A stretch of 64,000 bases of DNA from NCBI RefSeq assembly GCF_004000765.1, contig NZ_BILW01000005.1, positions 124,001 through 188,000 of the forward strand, written 5' to 3'. The notes under the pieces are model-generated. The model saw only the letters and a program-made list of their open reading frames with translations, had not been told where the DNA came from and did not search any database. Below are positions 34,477-44,086 of the stretch, piece by piece. The position numbers and the translations under genes were made by a program. The number at the start of each line of letters is the position of its first letter. Positions within the stretch are counted from its first letter, which is position 1. The stretch is from Paenibacillus chondroitinus NBRC 15376. Its GTDB lineage: Bacteria > Bacillota > Bacilli > Paenibacillales > NBRC-103111.

Positions 34477-35649
34477 ATGAATAAACAGATTGGAATCATC
34501 ATGTTGTTGTTGATGACCATTTTCGTAGGGTTTGGCATTATCATTCCCATCCTGCCGGAAGTTGTCAAAGGAGCTGGCTCTGAGTATCATAACGCGTTGT
34601 TGCTATCGGTCTACTCTGCGGCTTCCTTTCTGATGTCTCCGATATGGGGCGCGGTGTCGGACCGCATTGGACGCAGACCTATCATCTTGATTGGCTTGTT
34701 GGGCTTTAGTATCAGCTTTTTGATTTTTGGATTTGCAAATGGACATCTGTGGGTCATGTACGTGTCACGTATCTTGGGGGGCTTATTCTCAGGTGCAGCC
34801 ACAGCATGTGCTGTCGCTTACGTGGCGGACATTACAACGGCCGAGAATCGGACGAAAGGCATGGGCATGGTGGGCATGTCGATCGGTTTAGGTTTTATCT
34901 TCGGGCCGGCGCTCGGAGGTATTTTAAGCCGTTGGGGGACTTATGTGCCTTTCTTCGCAGCTTCCATCCTGGCGTTCGCCTCGTTCCTTTTTGCTTTTGC
35001 GATCCTTTCGGAATCGCTGCCGGCAAATAAGCGGTCATCGGTGAAAGAGAAAGCACCTTCCCGATGGACCGCATTCTCCGGAGCTTCCAAGTATCTGTAT
35101 GTGTTATCCTTTTTCGTCTCGTTTACACTAGCGGGCTTAGAAGCAACACTTCAGTATTATCAAATGGACAAGATCGGCGCAACGCCATTTGATATCGGCA
35201 TGATGTTCCTTGCCAGCGGCATCGTCGGCGCGTTGATTCAAGGCGGAGTCGTTCGCCGCCTGGTCAAGCAGGGTGCCGAGCAGAAGGTGATCGGCATCGG
35301 CTTAGTGCTCTCAGCAGCCGGCTTCTTCCTGCTGCTGTACTCCAGCAGCGTAGTCACCGCTGCGATTTACTTGTCCGTATTCGGCGCGGGGAACGCGCTG
35401 ATACGGCCTTGTGTAACGTCGCTGATTACGCAGCGCACGAAAGTCGGTCAAGGCGTCGCGACGGGCCTCAGCTCCTCCATGGACAGCCTGGGCCGCATCG
35501 CCGGCCCGCTGCTTGGCGGAGCGGTGTTCGCCATCGCGCATTCCCTGCCTTTTATTATCGGCGGCGTGCTTTGCTTGGCGGCGATTCTGCTGCTGCAGCG
35601 CTTCGTGCTGGTAGACCGCCAGACGCGCGTCCAACAGCAAACGGCTTAG
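34477..35649 (+). CDS. MFS multidrug exporter (TetA/Bcr-like)
   Basis: 390 aa, 12 TM helices, ATG 34477 with TTGGAGG upstream. GAVSDRIGRRPIILIG is the drug/H+ antiporter motif A, and GIGLGFIFGPALGG the motif C typical of exporters. Cotranscribed with the preceding MFS gene; the 3' third is GC-richer than the 5' part. Substrate unknown. Confidence 0.88.
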   Translation: MNKQIGIIMLLLMTIFVGFGIIIPILPEVVKGAGSEYHNALLLSVYSAASFLMSPIWGAVSDRIGRRPIILIGLLGFSISFLIFGFANGHLWVMYVSRILGGLFSGAATACAVAYVADITTAENRTKGMGMVGMSIGLGFIFGPALGGILSRWGTYVPFFAASILAFASFLFAFAILSESLPANKRSSVKEKAPSRWTAFSGASKYLYVLSFFVSFTLAGLEATLQYYQMDKIGATPFDIGMMFLASGIVGALIQGGVVRRLVKQGAEQKVIGIGLVLSAAGFFLLLYSSSVVTAAIYLSVFGAGNALIRPCVTSLITQRTKVGQGVATGLSSSMDSLGRIAGPLLGGAVFAIAHSLPFIIGGVLCLAAILLLQRFVLVDRQTRVQQQTA

Positions 35650-35657
35650 AGCAAATG

Positions 35658-35711
35658 AAAAGCTGTACACTAGCCTATCTCGTTGGAGAGGGCGGGTGTA
35701 CAGCTTTTTTT
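35658..35711 (+). terminator. Terminator of the MFS pair
   Basis: AAAAGCTGTACAC ... GTGTACAGCTTTTTTT. Confidence 0.88.
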
Positions 35712-35853
35712 GATGCATGAGGGCGTCAGCGCCGCAATTCAGGGGCAAGACGACCTCGATCGAACGCAGGGACACAGACATCGTACCTAAGCTGAAAAAG
35801 CCTGAGAAGAACGCTTGGGGGTCGATAAAGAGTCGTTGGTTGAATGATCTGGA

Positions 35854-35903
35854 TAAAAAAAGACTGCCCCAACGCCATCAAAGATGACAGTGAGCAGTCT
35901 TTT
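35854..35903 (-). terminator. Terminator
   Basis: Minus-strand AAAGACTGC...GCAGTCTTTTTTT after the SGKS-repeat protein gene. Confidence 0.85.
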
Positions 35904-35911
35904 AAATACGC

Positions 35912-36601
35912 TTATTCCTTAGCTTTTTTCTCTTTCTTGTGATCAACCCACTTCTCAATCGAAGGGGTTAGCTGATCTTTAATGGACGCAACGAGCTTGT
36001 CCTTGGAAATGCCTTTCGACTGAGCGATCTCGGCGAGCGACTTGCCGGAGCGGAGCTGGGCGTGCAGTTCATCTTTGCTCAGTCCGAGCGTTTTGGCGAG
36101 CTTTTCCGTGTCAGGCTTCAGTCCGAAGCGGTGCCACTTACTTCTGCCGTGGCTGTCCAGCAGGTTCTTCTCGTTGAGGATGAACTTCAGATGCTCGCCA
36201 AGTTTTTGCTTCATATGCTCGCCTTGGTCGGCCGTCAGCTTGCCGTCCTTCACGGCCACTTCGATCTTCCCGGTACGGAGCTGCTCGAGTTTGGCCGTTA
36301 GATCGGCTTCGCTGATTCCTTTGTCGGCGGCTGCCTCCACGATGCTTTTGCCGCTCTTGAGCGACTTCACGAGCACTTCTTTGTCAACGCCTATGACATG
36401 GGCGGCTTCCTCGATAATCGGCCATTTGCGGCTATGGCGCCCGTGCCCTTTTTCATCAGCTTGCTGCAAAGAGACGATCTCCTGCTGATTCTCGGAAGGA
36501 GCCTGCGCCGAAGCTGAAAGTGACGGGAGCATAGCTGCTCCCAAGACGAACGAGAGGGCCATCGTGCTCACCAGAAGCCTTTTTCTATAATGCTGATTCA
36601 T
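35912..36601 (-). CDS. Secreted protein with repeated SGKS helical modules
   Basis: 229 aa. Signal peptide ending ASAQA. The mature part carries two similar modules, VIGVDKEVLVKSLKSGKSIVE..KGISEADL (res. ~68-102) and TLGLSKDELHAQLRSGKSLAE..KGISKDKL (~170-205): a helix-turn-helix unit 'LG...L...L.SGKS..E.A..KGIS' often seen in secreted Firmicute proteins. Basic, no enzyme motif. RBS AAAGGAGGCG. Confidence 0.82.
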   Translation of the reverse strand: MNQHYRKRLLVSTMALSFVLGAAMLPSLSASAQAPSENQQEIVSLQQADEKGHGRHSRKWPIIEEAAHVIGVDKEVLVKSLKSGKSIVEAAADKGISEADLTAKLEQLRTGKIEVAVKDGKLTADQGEHMKQKLGEHLKFILNEKNLLDSHGRSKWHRFGLKPDTEKLAKTLGLSKDELHAQLRSGKSLAEIAQSKGISKDKLVASIKDQLTPSIEKWVDHKKEKKAKE

Positions 36602-36714
36602 GTGTGTACGCCTCCTTTCCCAAATAATAGGAATTACAGAACATAGTCTGTGCAGGAGGGATTAATTTTAGTTTAAAATAACCTTAGTTTTACATAAAAA
36701 TTCCAAGATTCGAG

Positions 36715-37347
36715 TTATTTCGCGTCGACCGCCAATTGATACAAGGGAACCAGCTTTTCGAACGTGTCTTTAATCAGGGATTCAAGTTCGTCAGGTCTGG
36801 TCAGCACAGGATCTTGGAAATGAAGGTTTTTGCCGATCAGCAGCTCAACTTTTTTGACATCACGGAAACGGATCAGAGCATCATTCCATGCGCTGCGGTC
36901 CAGTTCAGCAAGCGGAGTGACATCCTTTTTCATATGATCGAAGGACAGGACGAAATCGGCGGGAATTTCTTTTTGAATGCGATCAATTTGATTCATATAC
37001 GTGGTAGCGATGTTGCTTTTATTAGGCAGCTCATAGATGAGTGCAAGCCAGATAAACACGCGGTCATCGAACAGGCCGACCTGGAAATGAGGAACTTGCT
37101 TATAGCCTCTTTTGTTTGGGCAGATCGCCATCCAGGTGTCCACCGGCGGATTAATTTTGCGTCTTAAATGCTTGGCAATATGTAAGAACATTTCGGTTCC
37201 GGCCAAAAGCGAGAGATCCTGTGCCAAAGAATCGCCTAACGCTTTGAATTTAGGTTGAATGCGCTCGCGAATGGCTTCCATTCGTCCATCTAGACCTTCT
37301 ATAGCAAACGTATCAAAATCATGTTGTGTAAATCCAGTAAAGCTCAT
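36715..37347 (-). CDS. UPF0637/YktB-like protein (DUF1054)
   Basis: 210 aa from ATG 37347 (MSFTGFTQHDFDTF), with GAGG 9 nt upstream; an ATG 11 codons further up lacks an RBS. The string FLHIAKHLRRKINPPVDTW and length agree with YktB (212 aa). Function unknown. Confidence 0.87.
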   Translation of the reverse strand: MSFTGFTQHDFDTFAIEGLDGRMEAIRERIQPKFKALGDSLAQDLSLLAGTEMFLHIAKHLRRKINPPVDTWMAICPNKRGYKQVPHFQVGLFDDRVFIWLALIYELPNKSNIATTYMNQIDRIQKEIPADFVLSFDHMKKDVTPLAELDRSAWNDALIRFRDVKKVELLIGKNLHFQDPVLTRPDELESLIKDTFEKLVPLYQLAVDAK

Positions 37348-37536
37348 CGTCAGTTGCCTCATTTCACTTACGTTTTTCAATTATTTTAAAATAAATGAGT
37401 GCGCTCTGCAATGTTTTACGAGTTTCGTAGAATGCAAGTAGGAAAAAGGTCCCAATTTGTCTAAAAAAGCAGGAAAATATAGGAGTTTGCCGAAATATGT
37501 GGAATAATCTATGGCTAAAGACAGGAGAATTCGGAT

Positions 37537-38394
37537 ATGAGAATGAAGAAATGGTCTGCGATCGCTCTTTTGGGCTCTTTGATGGGAACATGCTTTACCG
37601 CAGGCGTCTATGCGCAAGATGTGCTGCAACGTGTTGACGCGTATTTAAGAAATGATTTCAAGATCGTAGTGAATGGGCAGCAGGTGACGCTTATGAACCC
37701 GCCGTTAATTTATAACAATAGCAGCTACTTGCCAGTCAAAGAGTTGGGAAATTATTTGGGGGCAGTCGTTAATTGGCAGGAGAGTTCCAAAACGATTTAT
37801 ATTAACCCGCGTATCAATCAAGGACAACCCACAGAGGGGAATAATATCAATTACACAGAAATAGTGTTCCAATACCCTTATGTGCAGTACTTTGATTATC
37901 GTGGTGCCACTTATCCAATCCTGACGAACACGACAGAGTTGACGTACTATCGATTAAAGGATGTGGAACGAATGGGTGTTCCTACAGCCGGATTGCGCAA
38001 AGCAAAGGAGAAATATTCGGAAGAGATCTATGTCGGAGAGGATGAATTGAAGAAGGTTTGGGGGAGCGAGCCCCCGCAATCCTCATATATGTATAATGAA
38101 GGTGTTACGGTCACAGGCGAGAATGACCCTATTAAAATCAAAGCACTCAAAGACTATGTAGAGAGCTTCCGATATTATGAGATCGATAAGATACCGTACA
38201 TGTCGAGCCCGATTATTATTGATGCACTGCCTGAACTCAATACATACAGCTATTTACTTGTCGAGAACGGTCATTACTTCCGTACGACACTCAGGCTGAC
38301 TCAGAGTAATAATAATAACCCTAACAATCAGCCTGAATATGTGGTGGGGAGTTCCTCCAAAGAGAATATCGAGGTCGTCAAAGTAAATAAATAG
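37537..38394 (+). CDS. Secreted protein with copper-amine-oxidase-like domain
   Basis: 285 aa. Signal peptide ending VYAQ, one PF07833-like repeat (KIVVNGQQVTLMNPPLIYNN..YLPVKELGNYLGAVVNWQ, res. ~40-85), then 200 residues of unassigned sequence with an Asn-rich stretch near 265. RBS CAGGAG. Probably wall-associated. Confidence 0.8.
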   Translation: MRMKKWSAIALLGSLMGTCFTAGVYAQDVLQRVDAYLRNDFKIVVNGQQVTLMNPPLIYNNSSYLPVKELGNYLGAVVNWQESSKTIYINPRINQGQPTEGNNINYTEIVFQYPYVQYFDYRGATYPILTNTTELTYYRLKDVERMGVPTAGLRKAKEKYSEEIYVGEDELKKVWGSEPPQSSYMYNEGVTVTGENDPIKIKALKDYVESFRYYEIDKIPYMSSPIIIDALPELNTYSYLLVENGHYFRTTLRLTQSNNNNPNNQPEYVVGSSSKENIEVVKVNK

Positions 38395-38399
38395 CTGCT

Positions 38400-39062
38400 C
38401 TAGCTGATGACTCCGGATTGTTTTTTTAAATAGAAGATGGCAATTTGCGTGCGATCGCGGAGATTCAGCTTGCTGAGAATTTCAGTGATATAATTTTTGA
38501 CCGTACCTTCGCTCAGGAACAGCTCCTGGGCGATTTCTTTGTTCGATAAGCCTTCCGATATTTTCTCAACCACAGCTTGTTCACTGGCCGTGAGTCCGTA
38601 TTCCCGGAGCATGGCAGGCAGAGGTGCGCTTGGTGCGGGAGCAGGGCTGATGAAGGTAGCCAATTTCTTGGCAATGTCAGGATGGATAAGCAAATTGCCT
38701 TGCTCAACCGTTTTAATTCCTTGAACGATACGGTCCGGAGAAATGTTCTTCAATAAATAGCCGCTAGCCCCATTGCGAAGCGCCTGAACGATAAACTCAT
38801 CGTCGTCAAATGTTGTTAGAATCAGAATAGAAATTGCGGGATATGCTTGTTTAATTTTCAACGTTCCTTCCACGCCATCGCAAATGGGCATTCTAATGTC
38901 CATAAGGACTACATCGACCTGAACAGCACTCTGAATAAAAGCCAAAGCTTCATCTCCATGGTTGCACGTACCGACAACCGTAATGTCTGGGTCAAGTCCA
39001 ATAATCAATTGCAAGCTTTCTCGAATAAACGGATCATCGTCAGTAATAAGAACATGTATCAT
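38400..39062 (-). CDS. NarL/FixJ response regulator, LnrK-like
   Basis: 220 aa from ATG 39062 (AAAGGATTG upstream). Receiver domain with acidic pocket TDDDP and phospho-Asp55 (LMDIRMP), then LuxR-type HTH (LTASEQAVVEKISEGLSNKEIAQELFLSEGTVKNYI). Forms a pair with the sensor kinase 41 bp upstream, divergent from the ABC exporter. Likely target: the ATGACTT boxes at 40305-40354, and by sequence similarity those at 2275-2337. Confidence 0.92.
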   Translation of the reverse strand: MIHVLITDDDPFIRESLQLIIGLDPDITVVGTCNHGDEALAFIQSAVQVDVVLMDIRMPICDGVEGTLKIKQAYPAISILILTTFDDDEFIVQALRNGASGYLLKNISPDRIVQGIKTVEQGNLLIHPDIAKKLATFISPAPAPSAPLPAMLREYGLTASEQAVVEKISEGLSNKEIAQELFLSEGTVKNYITEILSKLNLRDRTQIAIFYLKKQSGVIS

Positions 39063-39103
39063 CGTTGTTTCAATCCTTTCTTTCTTCGTTTGCATTCGTT
39101 CGT

Positions 39104-40225
39104 TTAACGAAAAGTGGGCAAGACGGTTGTCACGGTAAAAGCGGAGTCCATGGCCACATAAAGCTGACCGCCAATAAGCTTGCTGCGCTCTTCCATACCT
39201 GTCATTCCAAGTCCTTTCTCGTTTTGAGCGGCAGGGAGCCGCCCGTTATTCGAAACGCTCATTGTAATTTGCTTGGTTTCATAAATTAATTGAATCTGAA
39301 CGGAAGTTGCTCCGCCGTGGCGAATTGCATTCGTGATGGCTTCTTGGGCATTGCGGTATAAAATGAAGGCGAGACTTGGATACAGGACATAAGGCATTCC
39401 CTGAATATCAACTTCAATAGCGATACTTTTGTCCTTGGTCAATCCTTCAATAAGCCGATTAAGCGTGAACGACTGCATGGAGTCGTCATCCGGTTTCAGC
39501 TTGCGCACCGTTGATCGAAGCAGCTCCATACTTTCAGTCAACTGGTCCCTGACGGAAGTTAACATCTCCATGCCTTTGTCCATTTGGATTGGCAAAATCC
39601 GCAGGCCGGCTTCCATCATCATTTTGAGACGAATTAATTGATGCCCCAAATCATCGTGAATTTCTCGGGAAATTCGGTTCCGTTCATCCAGTTGGGCTAT
39701 ATTTTCAACCTGCTTGGCATAGTCCAATAACTGCATGCGTGCTTCATCCAGCTCATAATGCTGCCGCCGCAGCTGATCATAGATCAGTTCGATATCCACT
39801 TTGTTTTGTTCTACCTGGTTCATATGCAGCAATAGGAGAGCCAGGATAAAAAAGAGAAGATTGGCCAGTACATAAGAATTGCTCGATTGGCCTTGTAAAC
39901 TCAGATTTAAAGCGATCAATTGAACACCCAAGATAGAAATTCGGAGATGACGATGAAAGGAATGAAGATAAGTCAGCATTGTGGAGTAAAAGATCATGAA
40001 TATTAAGCCGTCAAACGTATAGCTTAGCCAACCGCTGAATCCGATTTCGATCAGAAGCATCCATACAGCTCTCTTGAAAATCGTTCTTCGCAGCTCTGCG
40101 ATCCAGAAGAATAGGAGAATAAAGAATACATACGTGCCGTTAGATTCGTAGCTTTCGAGATACATGGAGGCGATCGCTGGAATGAGAATAAGCGTGTAGC
40201 GGGTAATTAGCAATAAAGGTAACAA
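39104..40225 (-). CDS. Membrane sensor histidine kinase, LnrJ-like
   Basis: 373 aa from TTG (AAGGAAGGG upstream). About six TM helices without a large outer loop (res. 1-135), then a short coiled coil and HisKA_3 domain with His190 (SREIHDDLGHQL), and HATPase (NAIRHGG, KGLGMTGM). Intramembrane-type sensors of this kind (DesK, LnrJ) detect membrane state or membrane-active compounds. Pairs with the adjacent regulator. Confidence 0.9.
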   Translation of the reverse strand: MLPLLLITRYTLILIPAIASMYLESYESNGTYVFFILLFFWIAELRRTIFKRAVWMLLIEIGFSGWLSYTFDGLIFMIFYSTMLTYLHSFHRHLRISILGVQLIALNLSLQGQSSNSYVLANLLFFILALLLLHMNQVEQNKVDIELIYDQLRRQHYELDEARMQLLDYAKQVENIAQLDERNRISREIHDDLGHQLIRLKMMMEAGLRILPIQMDKGMEMLTSVRDQLTESMELLRSTVRKLKPDDDSMQSFTLNRLIEGLTKDKSIAIEVDIQGMPYVLYPSLAFILYRNAQEAITNAIRHGGATSVQIQLIYETKQITMSVSNNGRLPAAQNEKGLGMTGMEERSKLIGGQLYVAMDSAFTVTTVLPTFR

Positions 40226-40281
40226 GCGATTCCCTTCCTTTGTAAGCGTGTAGGAAAATTATAGCATAATTGACAAGTGAG

Positions 40282-40354
40282 TCTACAGGTTTTATGGCGT
40301 GCTTATGACTTTTGTCACCCTTGTTAAATGACTTAATCTACCTGTAGAAGTCAT
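40282..40354. promoter_or_regulatory. Divergent control region with ATGACTT boxes and a long inverted repeat
   Basis: ATGACTT at 40305-40311 and 40328-40334, inverted AAGTCAT at 40348-40354. TCTACAGGT (40282-40290) is inverted at ACCTGTAGA (40340-40348). TGAC-TTTT-GTCA spans 40306-40317. Likely binding sites for the response regulator. Confidence 0.55.
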
Positions 40355-40364
40355 TTCCATGAGG

Positions 40365-40370
40365 TACAAT
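40365..40370 (+). promoter_or_regulatory. -10 of the ABC exporter promoter
   Basis: TACAAT, with no fair -35. The ATGACTT box at 40328-40334 ends 31 bp before it, the same offset as in the RND promoter. Confidence 0.5.
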
Positions 40371-40409
40371 AAGTGTAATTCAAGCCGTCGAGAAAAGGGA
40401 GAGGATCCT

Positions 40410-41345
40410 ATGAGTTTTATTCAAATTAAAAATGTTGTAAAAAAATACAGCCAGCAAATATCCGTTGATCATTTGAATTTATCCATCCAGGAAGGCGAAA
40501 TTTTCGGTTTGCTGGGGCCGAATGGAGCCGGAAAAAGCACGACAATCAAAATGCTAAGCGGCTTGCTCAAAATAGATGGGGGAGAAATGATTGTAGACGG
40601 TTTGTCCGTTGCCAAGGATCCGTTGGAGGTCAAACGCCTTATCGGTCTTGTTCCGCAGGAACTTGCCATTTTCGAAAGTTTAAGCGCCAGGGAAAATGTT
40701 ACGTTTTTCGCCAGGCTCTATGGCTTAAGAGGCGCCCTCTTGCAGAGCCGTGTGAAAGAAGCTCTTGATTTCGTCGGATTATCGGATCGGGCTAACGATA
40801 AGCCGAACGCTTTTTCAGGCGGAATGAAGAGGAGATTGAATATTGCTTGCGCCATTATGCATCATCCTAAGCTGATTATTATGGATGAGCCGACCGTCGG
40901 CATCGATCCCCAATCCCGGAATCACATTCTGGAGTCGGTCAAAACCTTGAACCGCATGGGCTCTACGATTATTTACACATCGCATTACATGGAAGAAGTG
41001 GCTGCGATTTCGACGCGTGTCGGCATCATGGATCACGGACATCTGATCGCTTGCGGTACGCAAGAGGAGCTTCGTGGCAAAGTCGCGCAGGATAACAAGA
41101 TTGTGCTGCAGGTGGCGCATTTATCCGAAGAGGCGGTTAAGGAGCTGCGGGACCATCCCAAAATCAAGCAAGTCAACGCTCAGGAGCAAGCGCTTGAACT
41201 GCTGGTCGGTTCGTCGCAAGCCTATTTGCAAGACATTTTGTTCATTTTATCCAAACATAACGTCAAAATTCAATCGCTCGTGCAGGTAGAACCGGATCTT
41301 GAAGCGTTATTCCTGTCATTAACCGGCAGAACTTTACGGGATTAG
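40410..41345 (+). CDS. ABC exporter ATP-binding protein, LnrL-like
   Basis: 311 aa from ATG 40410 (GGGAGAGG upstream). Walker A GPNGAGKST, signature FSGGMKRR, Walker B LIIMDEPTVGID, H-loop YTSHYMEE. The C-terminal ~80 residues are the extension of drug-export ATPases. First gene of a three-gene exporter operon. Confidence 0.93.
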   Translation: MSFIQIKNVVKKYSQQISVDHLNLSIQEGEIFGLLGPNGAGKSTTIKMLSGLLKIDGGEMIVDGLSVAKDPLEVKRLIGLVPQELAIFESLSARENVTFFARLYGLRGALLQSRVKEALDFVGLSDRANDKPNAFSGGMKRRLNIACAIMHHPKLIIMDEPTVGIDPQSRNHILESVKTLNRMGSTIIYTSHYMEEVAAISTRVGIMDHGHLIACGTQEELRGKVAQDNKIVLQVAHLSEEAVKELRDHPKIKQVNAQEQALELLVGSSQAYLQDILFILSKHNVKIQSLVQVEPDLEALFLSLTGRTLRD

Positions 41346-41357
41346 GGGGAGAGCGCG

Positions 41358-42539
41358 ATGCCGTTATGGATTATTGCAAAATATGAAGTTTTGCGAATGT
41401 TTCGCATGCGCTATGTCATGGCTATTCAGTTTGTTATGCCGCTTTTGCTCATATTCATCTTGGGTTCAGCGCTTTCAGGAGCGTTCAAAGTGGAGGACAG
41501 GACCCTCAAGCCGGTGAAAGTGGACGTTGTGCAGGGAGATTCGGGTGCCTTGAAATCAAGTATTGAAGGCTTTCTGCATTCACCCGACCTCGGGAATTTG
41601 ATTCATACTTCAACAGTTCAGACACGCGATCAAGCTGTCAAAAGGCTGAAATCAGGCACCTCTGAATTTGCGCTGATTATCCCTGCTGATTTCAGTGCCC
41701 GTGTAATGGCGGGGAAGGAAGCCGAATGGGAAATGATCTTCGGTAACAATTACGAGCAAAATTTGACAGCCGAAATGGTGCTTCGTTCCTTCTTGGATAA
41801 CGTAAACCAAAGACAGGCAATCGCGATAGCGGCGGGTTCTGAAGCAGCAGCAGCCATGCAGAATCAGGGTTCGTCTGAGCATGCTGCAGCCCCGGCAGCT
41901 AGCCATGTCAAGCTAGGTAATCTTGCAACAAATAAATCCCAGTATTCTGCTATGCAATATTATGCGGCATCGATGCTGGTCATGTTTTTGCTATACTCCG
42001 GCCTTTCCACGGCGATGACACTGCAAGGCGAAAAGGATAAACATACATTATCTCGCCTTAATGCCATGCCAATTCATGAATCTACAATTTTACTTGGCAA
42101 GGTGCTCGGAAATGCCTTTATTGCGATTTGTCAGGCGGCGGTCATCGTCGGCACAACCGTTATTGTGTATCATGTCGATTGGGGAAAATCGTATGGGTTA
42201 TTGGCGCTAATCTGTATTTTCGTCGTCATAGCGTCCATGAGTCTCGCGGTATTAACAGCTCTCATTGTGAAATCGTCCAAGGGAATCTCAACTATTTTTC
42301 AGATGGTGGTGTTGACGATGTCTTTTCTAAGCGGGGGCTTTACACCTTTACCGGATGGATTTCTGCGGCAAATTGGTGATTTCACTCTGAATTACTGGGC
42401 GATGCAAAGCATGTATCGCATTATGCTAGGCAGTGAAGCCTCTGTTTTAGCACATCATTTACTTGTCTTGGGCTGCATTAGCGGAGGATTACTGCTTGTT
42501 TCCTTCATTGTTTACCGAAAGGCGGGATACCATGAATAG
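41358..42539 (+). CDS. ABC-2 type permease, LnrM-like
   Basis: 393 aa. One N-terminal TM helix, a ~150-aa extracytoplasmic domain and five C-terminal TM helices, the DrrB/YhgE-like ABC-2 layout. Its stop overlaps the start of the next permease gene by 8 nt. Exports hydrophobic or amphipathic compounds with its partners. Confidence 0.9.
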   Translation: MPLWIIAKYEVLRMFRMRYVMAIQFVMPLLLIFILGSALSGAFKVEDRTLKPVKVDVVQGDSGALKSSIEGFLHSPDLGNLIHTSTVQTRDQAVKRLKSGTSEFALIIPADFSARVMAGKEAEWEMIFGNNYEQNLTAEMVLRSFLDNVNQRQAIAIAAGSEAAAAMQNQGSSEHAAAPAASHVKLGNLATNKSQYSAMQYYAASMLVMFLLYSGLSTAMTLQGEKDKHTLSRLNAMPIHESTILLGKVLGNAFIAICQAAVIVGTTVIVYHVDWGKSYGLLALICIFVVIASMSLAVLTALIVKSSKGISTIFQMVVLTMSFLSGGFTPLPDGFLRQIGDFTLNYWAMQSMYRIMLGSEASVLAHHLLVLGCISGGLLLVSFIVYRKAGYHE

Positions 42540-43686
42540 TTTGTTTATCGCCTATAATATGCTTCGTCGCACGATTTTACAAAGAAGAGGTTTTATGATG
42601 TATTTGCTCATTCCGGCGGGCGTAGTATCCTTGATCATCGGTGTGATGGGACAGCAGCAGGAGCATCGGGTTGATATCGCTTATATCAATATGGATCGCG
42701 GGCCGCTCGGCGCTCACTTGGTGCAAGAGTTGAGTGGACTGCCGGACTACAGGCTGAAGGAACAAGTTTCCGATGCGGACTTGAAGGAAGCGGTGACGAA
42801 GCAAAGTGTCGGTGGTGCGTTCGTCATTCCGGAAGGATTCAGTGAGACGTTGTTAAAGGGCTCCGCACCGCAAGTAGAGATGTATCAATTAAGTGTAAGC
42901 GAAGCGACGGTTACGTTGAAAATAACGCTGGATAGCACCCTTTCCGGCTATCAAGGAACTGTTGACGCCTTGCTCAAGCAAGGACTTCAGGAGAAATCGC
43001 TTCAGGATGCCGTAGATAAGACACTGATCCAACTGGAAAAGCACCAAGTTAAGGCGCGTGTCACGGATCTGAACTTGTATGTTAATCCGAATATGCATCT
43101 TGTCATTGGTTTTATGCTGATGTTCATGATGGGGGTTATCAATAACACGATTTCCGTCATTATGGAGGACCGGAGAATGCGGACCATGGCAAGAACCTTC
43201 ACGGCTCCGGTTCGCTCCATAGAAATTATGCTAGGCAATTTTATCGGCAGTTTTTTTGTAGGAACCTTGCAAGTACTAGTGATCTTAATCATTACACGGT
43301 ATGTGGCTCTGTATGATTATGGACTGCCGTTCTTCTCACAATTTGTTATGTTGGAGTTTTTCTTATTAGCAAGTATGGGCATTGCCAGCGCAGTTGCAGG
43401 TTTGGTGAAAAATGCCTCCAATATGGGCATGATCAACTCTTTAATTGTTACTCCAACTTGCATGCTCGGCGGCTGTTTTTGGCCGGTTTCGCTGATGCCG
43501 GATTGGATGCAGAAAATTGCTGATTTCGTTCCGCAGAAATGGGTGATTGAAGCCATTCAGCTTATGGCTGCGGGGCAAGTTTTGTCCCAGATGTGGATGC
43601 ACATGGGGGTGCTGACCTTATTTGCTCTGATTCTGCTTGGTGTCGGCACTGTGATTCTGAGACCCGAGGATGCGGAAGTAGGATAA
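42532..43686 (+). CDS. ABC-2 type permease, LnrN-like
   Basis: 384 aa from ATG 42532, overlapping the upstream gene by 8 nt (translational coupling). Same topology as its neighbour, so the pump is likely a heterodimer of permeases with a homodimer ATPase. The order kinase-regulator / ATPase-permease-permease matches lnrJKLMN, which gives linearmycin resistance in B. subtilis; here the two halves are divergent rather than in one operon. Confidence 0.9.
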   Translation: MNSLFIAYNMLRRTILQRRGFMMYLLIPAGVVSLIIGVMGQQQEHRVDIAYINMDRGPLGAHLVQELSGLPDYRLKEQVSDADLKEAVTKQSVGGAFVIPEGFSETLLKGSAPQVEMYQLSVSEATVTLKITLDSTLSGYQGTVDALLKQGLQEKSLQDAVDKTLIQLEKHQVKARVTDLNLYVNPNMHLVIGFMLMFMMGVINNTISVIMEDRRMRTMARTFTAPVRSIEIMLGNFIGSFFVGTLQVLVILIITRYVALYDYGLPFFSQFVMLEFFLLASMGIASAVAGLVKNASNMGMINSLIVTPTCMLGGCFWPVSLMPDWMQKIADFVPQKWVIEAIQLMAAGQVLSQMWMHMGVLTLFALILLGVGTVILRPEDAEVG

Positions 43687-43711
43687 TCTGCTCTCTAGCG
43701 GAAATATGAAT

Positions 43712-43745
43712 AAAGGGCTGCTGGCGAAATGCCAGGCAGCCCTTT
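43712..43745 (+). terminator. Terminator of the ABC operon
   Basis: AAAGGGCTGCTGGC GAAAT GCCAGGCAGCCCTTT (one bulge). Confidence 0.88.
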
Positions 43746-43760
43746 CGTATTTGAAGTGGA

Positions 43761-43859
43761 TTAGATGACGAATGCACTAGAAATAATAACTAACAAAATA
43801 AAGAGAACCAAAATTGCTGCGGCAGAATTGTAACCACCAAAACCAGCTTCATAACCCAT
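43761..43859 (-). CDS. YjcZ-family sporulation micropeptide
   Basis: 32 aa: MGYEAGFGGYNSAAAILVLF followed by a hydrophobic tail ending SSAFVI. Same plan as the peptide at 17819 (Gly/Tyr start, N/S-S/T-A-A, one TM helix). AAAGGGTGA precedes the ATG. Confidence 0.87.
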   Translation of the reverse strand: MGYEAGFGGYNSAAAILVLFILLVIISSAFVI

Positions 43860-43908
43860 TCAAAATCACCCTTTCGTTGATTAATTCTGTGCGTTTGTCT
43901 TACAGGGA

Positions 43909-43917
43909 TAGCATATG
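43909..43917 (-). promoter_or_regulatory. Candidate mother-cell sigma -10 (CATANNNTA)
   Basis: Minus-strand CATATGCTA, 50 bp before the YjcZ start. Confidence 0.35.
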
Positions 43918-44086
43918 GTGATCTCCCTAGGAGTGAATGGGCGAATGGACCTGTAGGGGGATGATTGTGCTCCTGTACCTATCCATCGATAAATGTAAAG
44001 AAAATGTGTTACAATGGAACGATAGATTTACCTTATTGGACAAGGTTCAATTCGAGATAACGAGTGAAACGAAGGAGAGAGCGGGA

